From: Bradyrhizobium murdochi
GTDB taxonomy: Bacteria; Pseudomonadota; Alphaproteobacteria; Rhizobiales; Xanthobacteraceae
Length of the DNA: 64,000 nucleotides
Assembly: GCF_000472965.1 (NCBI RefSeq)
Contig: NZ_AXAU01000003.1
Span: 62,269 to 126,268, forward strand
Direction: 5' to 3'
The translations under genes were made by a program, and so were the position numbers. Within the stretch, counting starts at the first letter, position 1, and the number at the start of each line of letters is the position of its first letter. Below the pieces are notes generated by a model. It worked only from the letters and a program-made list of their open reading frames with translations. It was not told where the DNA came from and did no database searches. Below, in pieces: positions 41,939 to 52,492 of this stretch.

Positions 41939-42839
41939 AGCTTCCTCCCCAGTAACGCCCGTCCCTTGTAAGCGGGACTTTGGCCTGGCCGACGACGCGG
42001 CCACTACCGCAAAACGTATGCAAAACGGTGCGGCTGTGGAAGCCAATTTAAGTAGTACCCCAGGCCAATAAGCCGCAGACGGCCAAGCCGGTGATTGCAA
42101 TCACTTTGGGCAAATCCCGGCTCGAGCCGAGCCTTGCGTCCCCCGGCGCCAACAGCCGTAAGCGCGCCCCGAGACGGCTTCGGCATGTGCGTCGCTGCGC
42201 GACATCGATCGATCCGTGGGATGCCGCCGGCACGGTGCAACCGACACGCCGCAAATATTGCGCGATGTCGGATCCGGCCTGTCCCGCGTGCAAGCGCGTT
42301 CCCGTTCGAACGACGCTGCGCCAGATCCATTTGCAGGATTCCGATAGCGCGGTGAGCACGCGGGTTGCCCTATTTCCCAGAACGACTGATCCGAAAGCGG
42401 AGCTGAACTCTGCTGTATTTTGTCAGGCATCAGTGTCCGCGGAAACTCTTAGCAACAACCACCGATGCGCTGCGGGCGGCTGCACGATCGGCCCGCAACC
42501 CCGTAGAAATCCGGTCCTGATCGGGACACAGTAAGCATGCGGGCCAAAATCTGTGGCCATTGAACTCGCGGTGGTTGTGGTTTGTCGAATATTTTGCCAA
42601 ATGTAATGGGCGGGGTTTTGCCAATACGCCCCGGGCGCCGACAGCTTTAGGTAGTTGGCGGCGCCGGTATCAGGATGCTCCCAATACGCTAAGGCGCTTG
42701 GCTGCCATCCCGCAATCTCAGGAATTCCGTGGTTCCCTATACCAACTCACGGACCGGACTGACTTTAACGCGGTACATATGGATGAACCCCTGACCTACT
42801 TTTGCCAGGGTTTCCCGATTGAAGGACGGTAAAACCAGA
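41939..42839. other. Gene-poor interval upstream of dctP and of the XRE regulator
   Basis: About 900 bp between two outward-facing genes. Short open frames exist on both strands, but their amino acid composition is Arg/Pro/Ser-rich, lacking domains, and none has a convincing start. A TTTTGCCA motif recurs near 42590 and 42615. I see no tRNA, hairpin terminator or repeat family. It may hold the dctP promoter, gene relics or an unrecognised RNA. Confidence 0.5.
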
Positions 42840-43235
42840 ATGAACAGATCAGCAGCGAAAAAGATGAAACAACGCAGCGCCGGCAAACCCGATATCGAAT
42901 TGGGCAAGCGGATTCGCCTGCGGCGTGTGGAACAAAAAATCTCGCAAGCGGAGCTTGGCGACAAGCTCGGCGTCAGCTTCCAGCAGGTTCAGAAGTACGA
43001 GAAGGGCGTCAATCGTGTCGGCGCTGCTCGTCTTCAGCAGATCGCTACCGCGCTCGACGTGCCGGTGACGTTCTTCTACGACGGCGACGGCAAGGCGCGG
43101 GAAGTCGAGAGCCTGCTCTTCCTGGACAGCGCGTTCAGCCTGAGGCTGCTTCGTGCCTACAGCAAGATCAAGGACCAGACTGTACAGCGTCAGTTGGTGT
43201 CTTTGATGGAATCGATCGCCGCCAACGAGGGCTAG
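42840..43235 (+). CDS. XRE-family helix-turn-helix regulator
   Basis: A 131-aa protein with a basic N-terminal tail and an XRE helix-turn-helix (IRLRRVEQKISQAELGDKLG ... FQQVQKYEKGVNRV, about residues 21-60). The C-terminal half contains VTFFYDG and a helical tail (LLRAYSKIKDQTVQRQLVSL). This short one-domain type is numerous in Bradyrhizobium-group genomes and is usually of unknown target. AAGGA lies 13 bases before the ATG, a long spacing, so the start is only probable. No neighbour suggests a role. Confidence 0.8.
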   Translation: MNRSAAKKMKQRSAGKPDIELGKRIRLRRVEQKISQAELGDKLGVSFQQVQKYEKGVNRVGAARLQQIATALDVPVTFFYDGDGKAREVESLLFLDSAFSLRLLRAYSKIKDQTVQRQLVSLMESIAANEG

Positions 43236-43644
43236 GCATTATCGCGCCTGGATCGCAGCACCGCGGACCCGATCATTCGCGCGAGAAATCGCCGGGTAGC
43301 CTGTTGCTGCGCTGGGCCAAATCTTGAGCTGGCCGGGACTATATACCCCTGCGACGCCATCAGGATGGGGATGGCGAAGTCCGGACGCACGGCAGCGAAA
43401 AGCCGACGCGGCAGGTCTCCGACGACTACCGCCGGTTCGACCATTAACAGCGACTGCATCACCGTCACGCCGATATTCCCTCACACGCAATGCGCGTGAG
43501 CCCGCTCCTGCCCTCACGACCTCACCTGACGACCTCACCATTGCCCCGCGCCCTCTGCTGGTCGCACGTGCAAAGGCGGTAATTGACCTCGGCGCGACGC
43601 TTGTCCGAGAATAGACCAAGCCTCACGCGTGAAAGCCGCAACCG
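43236..43644. other. Intergenic region before the enoyl-CoA hydratase
   Basis: 409 bp without a convincing gene. A 126-codon minus-strand frame covers most of it but has no start signal, no recognisable domain and Arg/Ser-rich composition. No hairpin or repeat stands out. Confidence 0.5.
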
Positions 43645-44466
43645 ATGCTCGACATCGCCAAAACTGCCGAAATATCCCGTGCCGACGGCAAGATCCTGCA
43701 AAGCGTCAGCGATGGCGTCGGCGTCATCACCTTCAACAATCCCGACAAGCGCAATGCGATGTCGCTCGAAATGTGGGAAGGCCTGGGCCACGCGCTGACC
43801 GAGCTGCGCGACGACGCCGACGTGCGCGTCGTGATCCTGGTCGGCGCCGGCCACAAGGCCTTCGTCTCGGGAGCCGACATCAGCCAGTTCGAAAAGACCC
43901 GCCATAATGCGGCGGCGTCGGAAGAATATTCCAAGCGGAGCGAGGCGCAACGCGCGCTGCTCGCAAGTTACCCCAAGCCGACGATTGCCTGCATCCGCGG
44001 CTTCTGCCTCGGCGGCGGCATGCAGGTCGCGATGCTCACGGACATCCGTATCGCCTCCGACAACAGCCAGTTCGGCATTCCAGCCGCCAAGCTCGGCATC
44101 GCCTATGGCTATGACGGCCTGCGCCACCTGGTCTCGCTGGTCGGCCCATCCTGGGCTCGGCTCATCATGTACACGGGCATGCGGATCGAGGCTGCGGAAG
44201 CGTTGCGGATCGGACTGATCGACCGCGTGCTGCCGGATGCGGAATTGTGGGACGCCACCATGGAGATCGCGCGCACCATCTCCGGCAACGCGCCGCTCGC
44301 CATCAAGGCCGCCAAGATCACCATCGCCGAGGTGCTGAAGGACGAAAGCCAGCGCGACATGGAGGCGATCAGGGCAATCGGCCGGGCCTGCATGGATAGC
44401 GAGGATTTCCGCGAGGGCCGAACGGCTTTCATGGAAAAGCGCAAGCCGCAGTTCAAGGGGAAGTGA
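43645..44466 (+). CDS. Enoyl-CoA hydratase/isomerase family protein
   Basis: A 273-aa crotonase-fold protein. The oxyanion-hole segments are AFVSGADISQFE and ACIRGFCLGGGMQVAMLTDI. In the second loop, where hydratases carry catalytic Glu (about residues 145-170), the sequence reads IPAAKLGIAYGYDGLRHLV, so the catalytic acid is not obviously in its usual place. It could be a hydratase, isomerase or decarboxylase-type member. It has no strong Shine-Dalgarno. A family B repeat follows the stop. Confidence 0.87.
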   Translation: MLDIAKTAEISRADGKILQSVSDGVGVITFNNPDKRNAMSLEMWEGLGHALTELRDDADVRVVILVGAGHKAFVSGADISQFEKTRHNAAASEEYSKRSEAQRALLASYPKPTIACIRGFCLGGGMQVAMLTDIRIASDNSQFGIPAAKLGIAYGYDGLRHLVSLVGPSWARLIMYTGMRIEAAEALRIGLIDRVLPDAELWDATMEIARTISGNAPLAIKAAKITIAEVLKDESQRDMEAIRAIGRACMDSEDFREGRTAFMEKRKPQFKGK

Positions 44467-44494
44467 CGCTCACAAAGGGCAAATGAGCGAAATC

Positions 44495-44612
44495 CGTCAT
44501 TGCGAGCGAAGCGAAGCAATCCACTTCTCCGCTCGGGGATAAATGGATTGCTTCGTCGCTGAGCCTGTCATCGGGCGCGCATGCGCGACCCGTTGGCTCC
44601 TCGCAATGACCG
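44495..44612. repeat. Intergenic repeat, family B, copy 2
   Basis: Same family as 27523-27642 but in the reverse orientation, bounded by CGTCATTGCGAG and CTCGCAATGAC. It fills the gap between the stops of the enoyl-CoA hydratase and the convergent dehydrogenase. Confidence 0.8.
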
Positions 44613-44624
44613 TGGGGCCGCCTT

Positions 44625-45707
<1,083 letters not shown>

Positions 45708-45726
45708 GGGGTTCCTCAACTGAGTT

Positions 45727-45806
45727 GTCATTCCGGGGCGATGCGAAGCATCGAACCCGGAACCTCGAGATTCCGGGTCTGGTCCTTCGGACCATCCCGG
45801 AATGAC
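45727..45806. repeat. Intergenic palindromic repeat, family C
   Basis: Ends GTCATTCCGGG and CCCGGAATGAC, with inner complementary parts CCCGGAA/TTCCGGG around CCTCGAGA. It sits between two minus-strand genes and would form a long hairpin in RNA. Confidence 0.65.
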
Positions 45807-45823
45807 GGCGGCAATAGCGTGCC

Positions 45824-46894
45824 TTAAGGCGTCAGCACCGCGCGGCCGACCAGTTTGCCCTTCTGCAAATCGGCGAGCGCTTCGTTGGCTTTCGCGAGCG
45901 GCAGCGTCGTCACCGGAATCGGCGCGATCATCTTGTTTCGAACAAGTTCGAGCAATTCCTTGGTCTCGCGCAAATTGCCGACATAGCTGCCCTGGATCGT
46001 GATCGCCTTGATCGGGATCAGCGGCAAAGCAAAGGTCGCGCCGCCGCCGAACAGGCCGACGATGACGAGCTTGCCGCCCTTGGTGAGGCAGTCGAATCCA
46101 AGCTGCGTGGTCTGCGCGTTGCCGACGAGGTCGATCACGGCGCGAATGGGTTCGCCGGCCTTCTTCGCGAGCTGCTCCAGCGCGTCCGGCGCCTTGCCGT
46201 CGACGGTTGCAAGCGCACCGGCGGCCTCGGCCGCTTCGCGCTTGCGCGCATCGATGTCGACAACGATGGCGCCCTTGCCGCCCATCGCCTTTAGCAGCGA
46301 CAGCGCCATCAGGCCGAGGCCGCCGGCGCCGAAGATCACGATCGGCGAGTTGAAGGCGAATTCGACCTTCTTCAGCGCGCTATAGGTGGTGACGCCGGAG
46401 CAGGCATAGGGCGCCGCGGTGACGGGGTCGAGCCCCTTCAGGTTCAACAGATATTTCGGATTCGGCACCGTCATGTGGTCGGCATAGCCGCCGTCGCAAT
46501 ATACACCGAGCGAGTTTGGCTTGACGATGCACATGTTCTCGTCGCCGCCGACGCAGGTAGGGCATTTGCCGCAGCCGAGCCAGGGATAGACCAGCGCGAC
46601 GTCGCCGACCTTGAGATCGCCTTTGTCGGCAGCGGTAACGTCGGGACCGAACGCCACGACCTCGCCGACCGTCTCGTGGCCCATCGTGCGCGGCAGCGAC
46701 ACGCCGCGGTCCTTCAGCGACAGCGGCTTGCGGCCATGGCCGAGATCGTAACCGCCTTCCCAAATGTGGAGATCGCTATGGCAGACGCCGGCGGCCTTCA
46801 CCTTGATCAGCACCTGCGTACCCGTGGGCTGCGGCGTCTCCTGATCCACCTCTTTCAGCGGTGCGTTGAACTCAGCGACCTGAAAACTCTTCAT
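45824..46894 (-). CDS. Zinc-dependent alcohol dehydrogenase
   Basis: A 356-aa medium-chain dehydrogenase. Catalytic zinc ligands are seen in GVCHSDLH and GHETVGEV, the structural zinc loop is GCGKCPTCVGGDENMC, and the NAD-binding motif is VIFGAGGLGLMAL. It oxidises an alcohol to an aldehyde with NAD(P). The frame is open upstream, but ATG 46894 (GGGAGAG upstream) gives the standard N-terminus MKSFQVAEFNAPL. The insertion SLKDRGVSLPRTMGHE before the zinc ligand is typical of one bacterial subgroup. Substrate unknown. Confidence 0.9.
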   Translation of the reverse strand: MKSFQVAEFNAPLKEVDQETPQPTGTQVLIKVKAAGVCHSDLHIWEGGYDLGHGRKPLSLKDRGVSLPRTMGHETVGEVVAFGPDVTAADKGDLKVGDVALVYPWLGCGKCPTCVGGDENMCIVKPNSLGVYCDGGYADHMTVPNPKYLLNLKGLDPVTAAPYACSGVTTYSALKKVEFAFNSPIVIFGAGGLGLMALSLLKAMGGKGAIVVDIDARKREAAEAAGALATVDGKAPDALEQLAKKAGEPIRAVIDLVGNAQTTQLGFDCLTKGGKLVIVGLFGGGATFALPLIPIKAITIQGSYVGNLRETKELLELVRNKMIAPIPVTTLPLAKANEALADLQKGKLVGRAVLTP

Positions 46895-47012
46895 CGCTTC
46901 TCTCCCGTCATTCTTGTTCTTGAACCATTTCTTGGGCGCTAGATACTTCTTGAGAACGAACATTGCCACGTCCGTCCCATCGAGACAAACGCGGGCGGCG
47001 CTCCCCGGGTAT

Positions 47013-47993
47013 TCAGATCAGCGGGTGATGGCAAGCCACGAACTGGCCCGGCGCCACAGCGCGCAGTTCCGGCACCTCGTCGCTGCATCGTTGATCCGCG
47101 CGGGGACAGCGGGTGCGAAACCGGCAGCCGGACGGCGGCGCGATCGGCGACGGCGGCTCCCCCACGGGTACGGTCTCGGCGGGGCGCACATCCGGGTCTG
47201 GCATCGGGATGGCCTCGATCAGGAGCGCGGTATAGGGATGCGCCGGCCGGGCGAAGAGCTGCTCGGAGGGACCAACCTCGCACAGACGCCCCAGATACAT
47301 CACCGCGACGCGGTCGCTCACGGCTTTCACCACCGCGAGATCGTGCGCAATGAACAGCAACGTCAGCCCGAACCGGGCCTTCATCTCCTCGAGCAGATTG
47401 AGTATCTGGGCGCGTATCGATACATCGAGCGCGGAGACCGGCTCGTCGCATACGATGAACTCGGGATTGAGAATGAGCGCGCGCGCGATGCAGATGCGCT
47501 GGCACTGGCCGCCAGAAAATTCATGCGGCAGCCGTCCGACGACGAGCGTCGGGTCAAGCCCGACCGCGCTCAGCACCTCGTGGACAAGCTGCTTGCGCTT
47601 GTCCGGATCCTTCACACCCGCGATCACCAGCGGCTCGGCGACGATATCGCCGATCTTGCGGCGCGGATTGAGCGAGGCGATCGGATCCTGGAAAATCAAC
47701 TGCACGCGCCGGCGCATCAGCCGCAAGGCATCGCCTTGCATCGTCGTGAGATCGTGGCCATCGAACAGCACACGCCCGCCGGTTGGGCGGCGCAGTTGCA
47801 GGACGGCGCGGCCGAGCGTCGATTTCCCGCACCCGGATTCGCCGACCAGACCCAGCGTTTCGCCGCGGGCGATCTGCAAGGAGACGCCGGACACGGCGTG
47901 AACGACCCTGGAACCGACAGGATATTCGACCACGAGATTGTCGACTTCGAGCAACGCGTGAGACGAAATCGATGGAGGGGATTGCGGCATCAT
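47013..47993 (-). CDS. dppF: Peptide/nickel-type ABC transporter ATPase, second subunit
   Basis: A 326-aa oligopeptide-type ATPase with Walker A (GESGCGKSTLG), the signature EFSGGQCQRICIARAL and Walker B (FIVCDEPVSALDVS). The C-terminal Cys-rich tail (SGCRFRTRCPRADQRCSDEVPEL) is characteristic of OppF/DppF. It starts within the dppD stop (ATGA overlap). The signature has SGGQCQR with Cys where Arg is common. It is the last gene of the five-gene operon. Confidence 0.9.
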   Translation of the reverse strand: MMPQSPPSISSHALLEVDNLVVEYPVGSRVVHAVSGVSLQIARGETLGLVGESGCGKSTLGRAVLQLRRPTGGRVLFDGHDLTTMQGDALRLMRRRVQLIFQDPIASLNPRRKIGDIVAEPLVIAGVKDPDKRKQLVHEVLSAVGLDPTLVVGRLPHEFSGGQCQRICIARALILNPEFIVCDEPVSALDVSIRAQILNLLEEMKARFGLTLLFIAHDLAVVKAVSDRVAVMYLGRLCEVGPSEQLFARPAHPYTALLIEAIPMPDPDVRPAETVPVGEPPSPIAPPSGCRFRTRCPRADQRCSDEVPELRAVAPGQFVACHHPLI

Positions 47994-48985
47994 GCGTTGG
48001 CATCCGCGTGGGCTTCTATCGGGTGGAAGCAGGCGAACTGATGGGCCTTCGTCTCTGCCGCCTCGAGCGCCGGTTTCTCGTCCTGGCAGCGGGCCACCGC
48101 ATAGCGGCAGCGCGGCGAGAACGAACAGCCCTTTAGCGGCCGCGTCGGATCTGGCGGACGCCCCGATATCGCCGGCAGCGGCGTGTGAGGCGCGGCGTCG
48201 AGTTTGGGGAGCGCCGCCAGAAGGGCCTCGGTATAGGGCATCCGCATCTTCTTGAACAAGGCAGGCGTCGGCGCGCGCTCCACCACGCGGCCGGCATACA
48301 TCACCGCAACTTCGTCGGTACGGCCGGCGACGACGCCGAGATCGTGGGTAATGATGATCATCGCCATGTGGCGGCGGCGCTGCTCCCTCGCCAAGAGATC
48401 GAGGATCTGCGCCTGGATCGTGACGTCGAGCGCGGTGGTCGGCTCGTCGGCGATCAGGAGCTTTGGTTCGCACGACAGCGCGATCGCTATCGCAACGCGC
48501 TGCCGCATCCCGCCGGAGAGCTGATGCGGATACTGCGCCAGCCGCTGCTCCGGCGCCGGGATTCCGACCGCCGCGAGCAGCTCGACGCTGCGTCTGGTGG
48601 CGGCGGCGTCGTCCAGTTCGAGGTGCTCCTGCAATGTCTCGATCAACTGGGTCCCGATCGTGAGCACCGGGTTGAGCGAGGTCATCGGATCCTGAAATAC
48701 CACCGCCAGCGACCGGCCGCGCAGCTTACGCAGTTTCTCCGGCGGAAGCTGCAGCAGGTCCTGCCCGTCGAACATCACGCGGCCGGAGAGCTTTGCCTTT
48801 TTCGGCAGCAATTGCAGGACCGCCCGCGACAGCATGGTCTTGCCGCAGCCGGATTCGCCGACGATACCGAGCGTGCGCCCGGCGCCGACGGTGAGGTCGA
48901 CATGATCCACCGCGCGCAGATTGCCGCGCGGGGTCGGAAGATCGACGACGACATCTTCGACAGAAAGCAAGTAATTCCCGTTCAC
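47990..48985 (-). CDS. dppD: Peptide/nickel-type ABC transporter ATPase, first subunit
   Basis: A 331-aa ATPase with Walker A (GESGCGKTMLS), the signature QLSGGMRQRVAIAIAL and Walker B (LLIADEPTTALDVT). The C-terminal cysteine region is RPLKGCSFSPRCRYAVARCQDEKP. It overlaps the permease gene upstream (48982-48985) and the second ATPase gene downstream by 4 bp each, so translation is coupled across the operon. Confidence 0.9.
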   Translation of the reverse strand: MNGNYLLSVEDVVVDLPTPRGNLRAVDHVDLTVGAGRTLGIVGESGCGKTMLSRAVLQLLPKKAKLSGRVMFDGQDLLQLPPEKLRKLRGRSLAVVFQDPMTSLNPVLTIGTQLIETLQEHLELDDAAATRRSVELLAAVGIPAPEQRLAQYPHQLSGGMRQRVAIAIALSCEPKLLIADEPTTALDVTIQAQILDLLAREQRRRHMAMIIITHDLGVVAGRTDEVAVMYAGRVVERAPTPALFKKMRMPYTEALLAALPKLDAAPHTPLPAISGRPPDPTRPLKGCSFSPRCRYAVARCQDEKPALEAAETKAHQFACFHPIEAHADANA

Positions 48986-49854
48986 AACGCGCCCTGTCGT
49001 GGATCGGTCAGCGCACGCAGCGTATCGCCGACCAGATTGAAGGAAAGCACAGTGAGGAACATCGCCGCCGCCGGCAGGAACGCGAGCCGCGGGGCCACAT
49101 CGAGGCTCTCGCGCCCCTCCCCGATCATGCTGCCCCAGCTCGAGATCGGCGGCGGCACGCCTAGCCCGAGGAATGACAGCGAGCCCTCGACCACGATGAT
49201 GACGGCAACACCGAGCAGGAAGAAAGCCAAGAGCGGCAACATGACATTGGGCAACAATTCGCGCAGCAGGATCCGCGCATGCGTCGCCCCCAACGCCTGG
49301 GCCGCAATCACGAACTCACGCCGCGCCAGCGTCAGCGTCGCGGCCCGTGCCACCCGCATGAAGGCGGGAACGCTGAGCAAACCGAGAATGAGGGTCAGAT
49401 TAAAAATCGACTGCCCAAGATAGGCCGTCACGGCCAGCGCCAGGATCAAAGGCGGAAACGCCAGCAGCACATCCATGCTGCCGACCACCATCGATTCGAA
49501 CCGGCCGCGGAAATATCCGGCGAGCATGCCGAGCGCGCCGCCGATGACGAGCCCGATCACCGGCGCGCACACTCCGACAACCAGCGATATCCGCGCACCA
49601 TAGATGAGCCGCGAGAGTTCGTCGCGGCCGAGCCCGTCGGTGCCGAGCCAATGCTCCGCCGAAAACGGTGCGCGCCGCTCCAGCATGTCCATGTCGGTCG
49701 GGCTCGGCAGCGGCAGAACGGTCGCGAAAATCGCCACCGCGAACACGAAGATCAACCAGCCGATTGCCGTCCAGAACAGCATTCCAAGCCGCCGGCCCTT
49801 ATGCACGGGCTGGGTTACGGCCTCCTCGGCAACTTCGAGCTCAAGCGTGGCCAT
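48982..49854 (-). CDS. dppC: Peptide-type ABC transporter permease (DppC type)
   Basis: A 290-aa permease with about six membrane segments and an N-terminal cytoplasmic tail. LGTDGLGRDELSRLIYGARISLVVG and the EAA motif LGATHARILLRELLPNVMLPLLA are typical of DppC/OppC. It overlaps dppB by 14 bp. The conserved binding-protein-dependent pattern near the end is VGDTLRALTDPRQ. Confidence 0.9.
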   Translation of the reverse strand: MATLELEVAEEAVTQPVHKGRRLGMLFWTAIGWLIFVFAVAIFATVLPLPSPTDMDMLERRAPFSAEHWLGTDGLGRDELSRLIYGARISLVVGVCAPVIGLVIGGALGMLAGYFRGRFESMVVGSMDVLLAFPPLILALAVTAYLGQSIFNLTLILGLLSVPAFMRVARAATLTLARREFVIAAQALGATHARILLRELLPNVMLPLLAFFLLGVAVIIVVEGSLSFLGLGVPPPISSWGSMIGEGRESLDVAPRLAFLPAAAMFLTVLSFNLVGDTLRALTDPRQGAL

Positions 49855-50791
49855 GGCGGATCCTGGGATCGAGAACGGCGTAGAGCATGTCGACGATGAA
49901 GTTCATGATCACGAAGCCGGCGCCGACCAGCAGCACGACTCCCTGCAGGATGATGAGGTCGCGCGTGAGGATTGCGCCGATAAGCAGGCGGCCGATACCC
50001 GGAAGCGCAAAGATCGTCTCGACGATGACAGCACCGCCGATCAATCGCCCGATATTGATGCCCGTGATCGTGACCAGCGTGAGGGACGACGGCTTCAGCG
50101 CGTGCACAAACAGAATGCGCGAGGTCTTCAGACCCTTGGCCTTGGCCAGTGAGATATAGTCTTCCTGCAGGGTCGCAATCATGTCGGATCGCAGCACACG
50201 CATGATGCTTGGCCATTCGGCGAGCGCCAGCGTCAGCGCCGGCAGCACCATGAAGCGCAGGTTTGCGGCGGGATCTTCGGCAAAAGGCACGTAGCCGGTC
50301 GCCGGCAACCAGCGCAGTTCGACCGCGAAGAAATAGATCAACAGGATCGCCGACAGGAAGGTCGGTACCGACAACATGCCGAAAGCAGTGCCGGTCATGA
50401 AGCGGTCGAACGGTCCACCGCTCCGCGCCGCGCAGATGATCGCCAGGGGAACGCCGATTCCGAGCGCGCCGAGCTGTGCCAACAACATCAGTTCGATCGA
50501 GACCGGCAGCCGCTCGGCGACCGCCTGCAACACTGTCTGTCCGGTGCGGAACGAACGGCCGAAATCGCCCTGCAGCACATTGCCGAGCCAGCTCAGGTAA
50601 CGCCACCAGATCGGCTGATCCAGTCCCATGTCGTGCCGCAACGCCGCCACGTTCTCCGGCGTCGCCTGGTCACCGAGGATGGTGTACGCGAGATCGCCCG
50701 GCAGCAGCGACGCGATGGAGAAGGTGAGCAGCGAAACCGCAATCAGCACCGGCAACAAATACAACAGCCGGCGCGCGACGAAAAACGTCAT
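49841..50791 (-). CDS. dppB: Peptide-type ABC transporter permease (DppB type)
   Basis: A 316-aa permease with six membrane segments. The N-terminus (FFVARRLLYLLPVLIAVSLLTFSI) and the EAA loop YISLAKAKGLKTSRILFVHALKPSSLTLV are standard for DppB/OppB. AAGGA lies 10 bases upstream of the ATG, and the gene begins 6 bp after the binding protein gene. Confidence 0.9.
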   Translation of the reverse strand: MTFFVARRLLYLLPVLIAVSLLTFSIASLLPGDLAYTILGDQATPENVAALRHDMGLDQPIWWRYLSWLGNVLQGDFGRSFRTGQTVLQAVAERLPVSIELMLLAQLGALGIGVPLAIICAARSGGPFDRFMTGTAFGMLSVPTFLSAILLIYFFAVELRWLPATGYVPFAEDPAANLRFMVLPALTLALAEWPSIMRVLRSDMIATLQEDYISLAKAKGLKTSRILFVHALKPSSLTLVTITGINIGRLIGGAVIVETIFALPGIGRLLIGAILTRDLIILQGVVLLVGAGFVIMNFIVDMLYAVLDPRIRHGHA

Positions 50792-50797
50792 CGACGG

Positions 50798-52342
50798 TTA
50801 TTCCTTCCAGGCACGCGATACGTCGATCACCCCGCTGTACATCTTGGGCAAGCCCTTAACTTTCGTGCTCGAGATTGCGTAGTAGGTGTTCTGGAAGGTC
50901 CAGAACCAGATCGCCTCCTTGTTGATCAGCCGGGTGATCCCGCAATAGAGATCGACGCGCTTGTTCTGGTCGGCGGTGACCCGCGCTTCCTCGAGCAATT
51001 TATCGAGTTCCGGATTCGAATAGTTGGCCAGCGCGACCGGGCTGCCGGTGTGGAAATTGGCATACATCTGGATGTCAGGATCGGCGAAATCGACGATCCG
51101 CCACGGCGTCATCTGGAACTGGCGCATGAAGGCGCGCGGCGGAATGGTCGCCTGATCGACCTGCTCGATTTCCATATTGGCGCCGGCCCGCTTCCACAAC
51201 TGTTGCAGCACCTGGCCTACGGTGCGTCCGCGGGGCGTCGCCGTGACGAGCATCTTGAACTCGACGGGCTTGCCGTAGTCCTTGATCAGCGCCTTGGCTT
51301 TCTCAAGGTCTTCGGGAAGCGCACCGTCGTCCTTGCACTTGACCCAGGAGCCGTCGCCGTAGGGGTTGCTGGCAGGTCGAGCGAGACCATTGGTAATGGC
51401 CTGCGACATCTTCTTGCGGTCAAGCGCCATTACCAGCGCCTGGCGCACGCGCACGTCGTCGAACGGCGGCGTCTTGGTGTTCATGGCGTAAACCGCTGCA
51501 CCCGAACCGGCATAGGTGTGCACGGTTAGTTTGGAGTCCTTTTGCGCCCTCTGGATGTTATCGGCGGAATATTCGTCGTCCCAGATCAGGTCGACCTCGC
51601 CCGATTGCAGGCTCGCAAAGCGCGACTGCGCGTCGGGCAACGGCTTCAGCGTGATGCGGTCGAAATAGACCTTGTCCTTGTCCCAATAATCCGGGTTCTT
51701 CTCCAGGATCATGCGATCACCGGCCGTCCAGGATTTCAGAATATAGGGGCCGGTGCCGACCGGATTGCGGTTATAGTCCTCGCCCTTGGTCTTCCAGGCA
51801 GTCGGCGAGTGAATCGCGCCGTTCTGGTTCGCGTAAGAAATCAATAGTGAGGGGAAATTCACCGAGGGGTCGTTGAGGTTAAAGACCAACGTCAGCTCGT
51901 CCGGCGCCTGAACGTTGTTGACGTTGGAGATATAGAAGGCGCAGCGGCACTTGTTGGCGGGATCTTTCTGCCGGTCGAAATTCGCTTTGAACGCTTCGGC
52001 GTTGAACGGCGTGCCATCGTGGAACTTGACGCCAGGACGCAGCTTGAAGGTCCACATCTTGAAGTCCTCGGAGGGCTCCCAGGACAGTGCCAGCTTCGGC
52101 TGCGGCTTGCCGTTCGCATCGAGAGTGGTGAGCGTATCGAAGAGCGCGGATGACGCGGTGAGTGCTGCCGTGTCGTAAACGCCGACCTTCAGCACATCGA
52201 AACCGGGGATATCAAGCTCGAGACCGACGGTAATGCTTCCGCCCGGCTTCTGCGCGCTGGCGGGCACTGCCGACAACGCCACAGCAAATCCCGCCACAAG
52301 AAATATTCGCGCGAGCGCGCTCGAACGGATCGCCGCTTTCAT
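50798..52342 (-). CDS. dppA: Peptide-type ABC transporter substrate-binding protein (SBP_bac_5)
   Basis: A 514-aa periplasmic protein with a signal peptide (hydrophobic FLVAGFAVALSAVPASA, cleaved before QKPGG). The fold is the cluster C binder, with the family block WTFKLRPGVKFHDGTPFNAEAFKANFDR. Ligand types range from peptides to opines and glutathione; none can be named here. GGAGGG lies upstream of the ATG. It heads the operon with dppBCDF. The Cys pair (NKCRCAF) is unusual and may form a disulfide or be fortuitous. Confidence 0.9.
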   Translation of the reverse strand: MKAAIRSSALARIFLVAGFAVALSAVPASAQKPGGSITVGLELDIPGFDVLKVGVYDTAALTASSALFDTLTTLDANGKPQPKLALSWEPSEDFKMWTFKLRPGVKFHDGTPFNAEAFKANFDRQKDPANKCRCAFYISNVNNVQAPDELTLVFNLNDPSVNFPSLLISYANQNGAIHSPTAWKTKGEDYNRNPVGTGPYILKSWTAGDRMILEKNPDYWDKDKVYFDRITLKPLPDAQSRFASLQSGEVDLIWDDEYSADNIQRAQKDSKLTVHTYAGSGAAVYAMNTKTPPFDDVRVRQALVMALDRKKMSQAITNGLARPASNPYGDGSWVKCKDDGALPEDLEKAKALIKDYGKPVEFKMLVTATPRGRTVGQVLQQLWKRAGANMEIEQVDQATIPPRAFMRQFQMTPWRIVDFADPDIQMYANFHTGSPVALANYSNPELDKLLEEARVTADQNKRVDLYCGITRLINKEAIWFWTFQNTYYAISSTKVKGLPKMYSGVIDVSRAWKE

Positions 52343-52492
52343 GGATGTTCCCTCCGATATGTCGTTCGTCCGGTATTCCGGATCGTCGATGTCTATCGGA
52401 GATTGTCTGGAAACGCCGTCGCGGGCAAGGGCGTTTGCAAGCCGCAGATGAAAAGCCGCAGCATCGACACCCTTGCGTCGCGACGCGCGCCG

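Noticed and set aside
42091-42534. 147-codon plus-strand frame in the long intergenic interval
   Set aside because: No Shine-Dalgarno, Arg/Pro/Ser-rich, no domain, and overlapped by an equally poor frame on the other strand.
48185-49423. 412-codon plus-strand frame across dppD and dppC
   Set aside because: It runs through two overlapping transporter genes on the other strand and looks like a codon-bias shadow.
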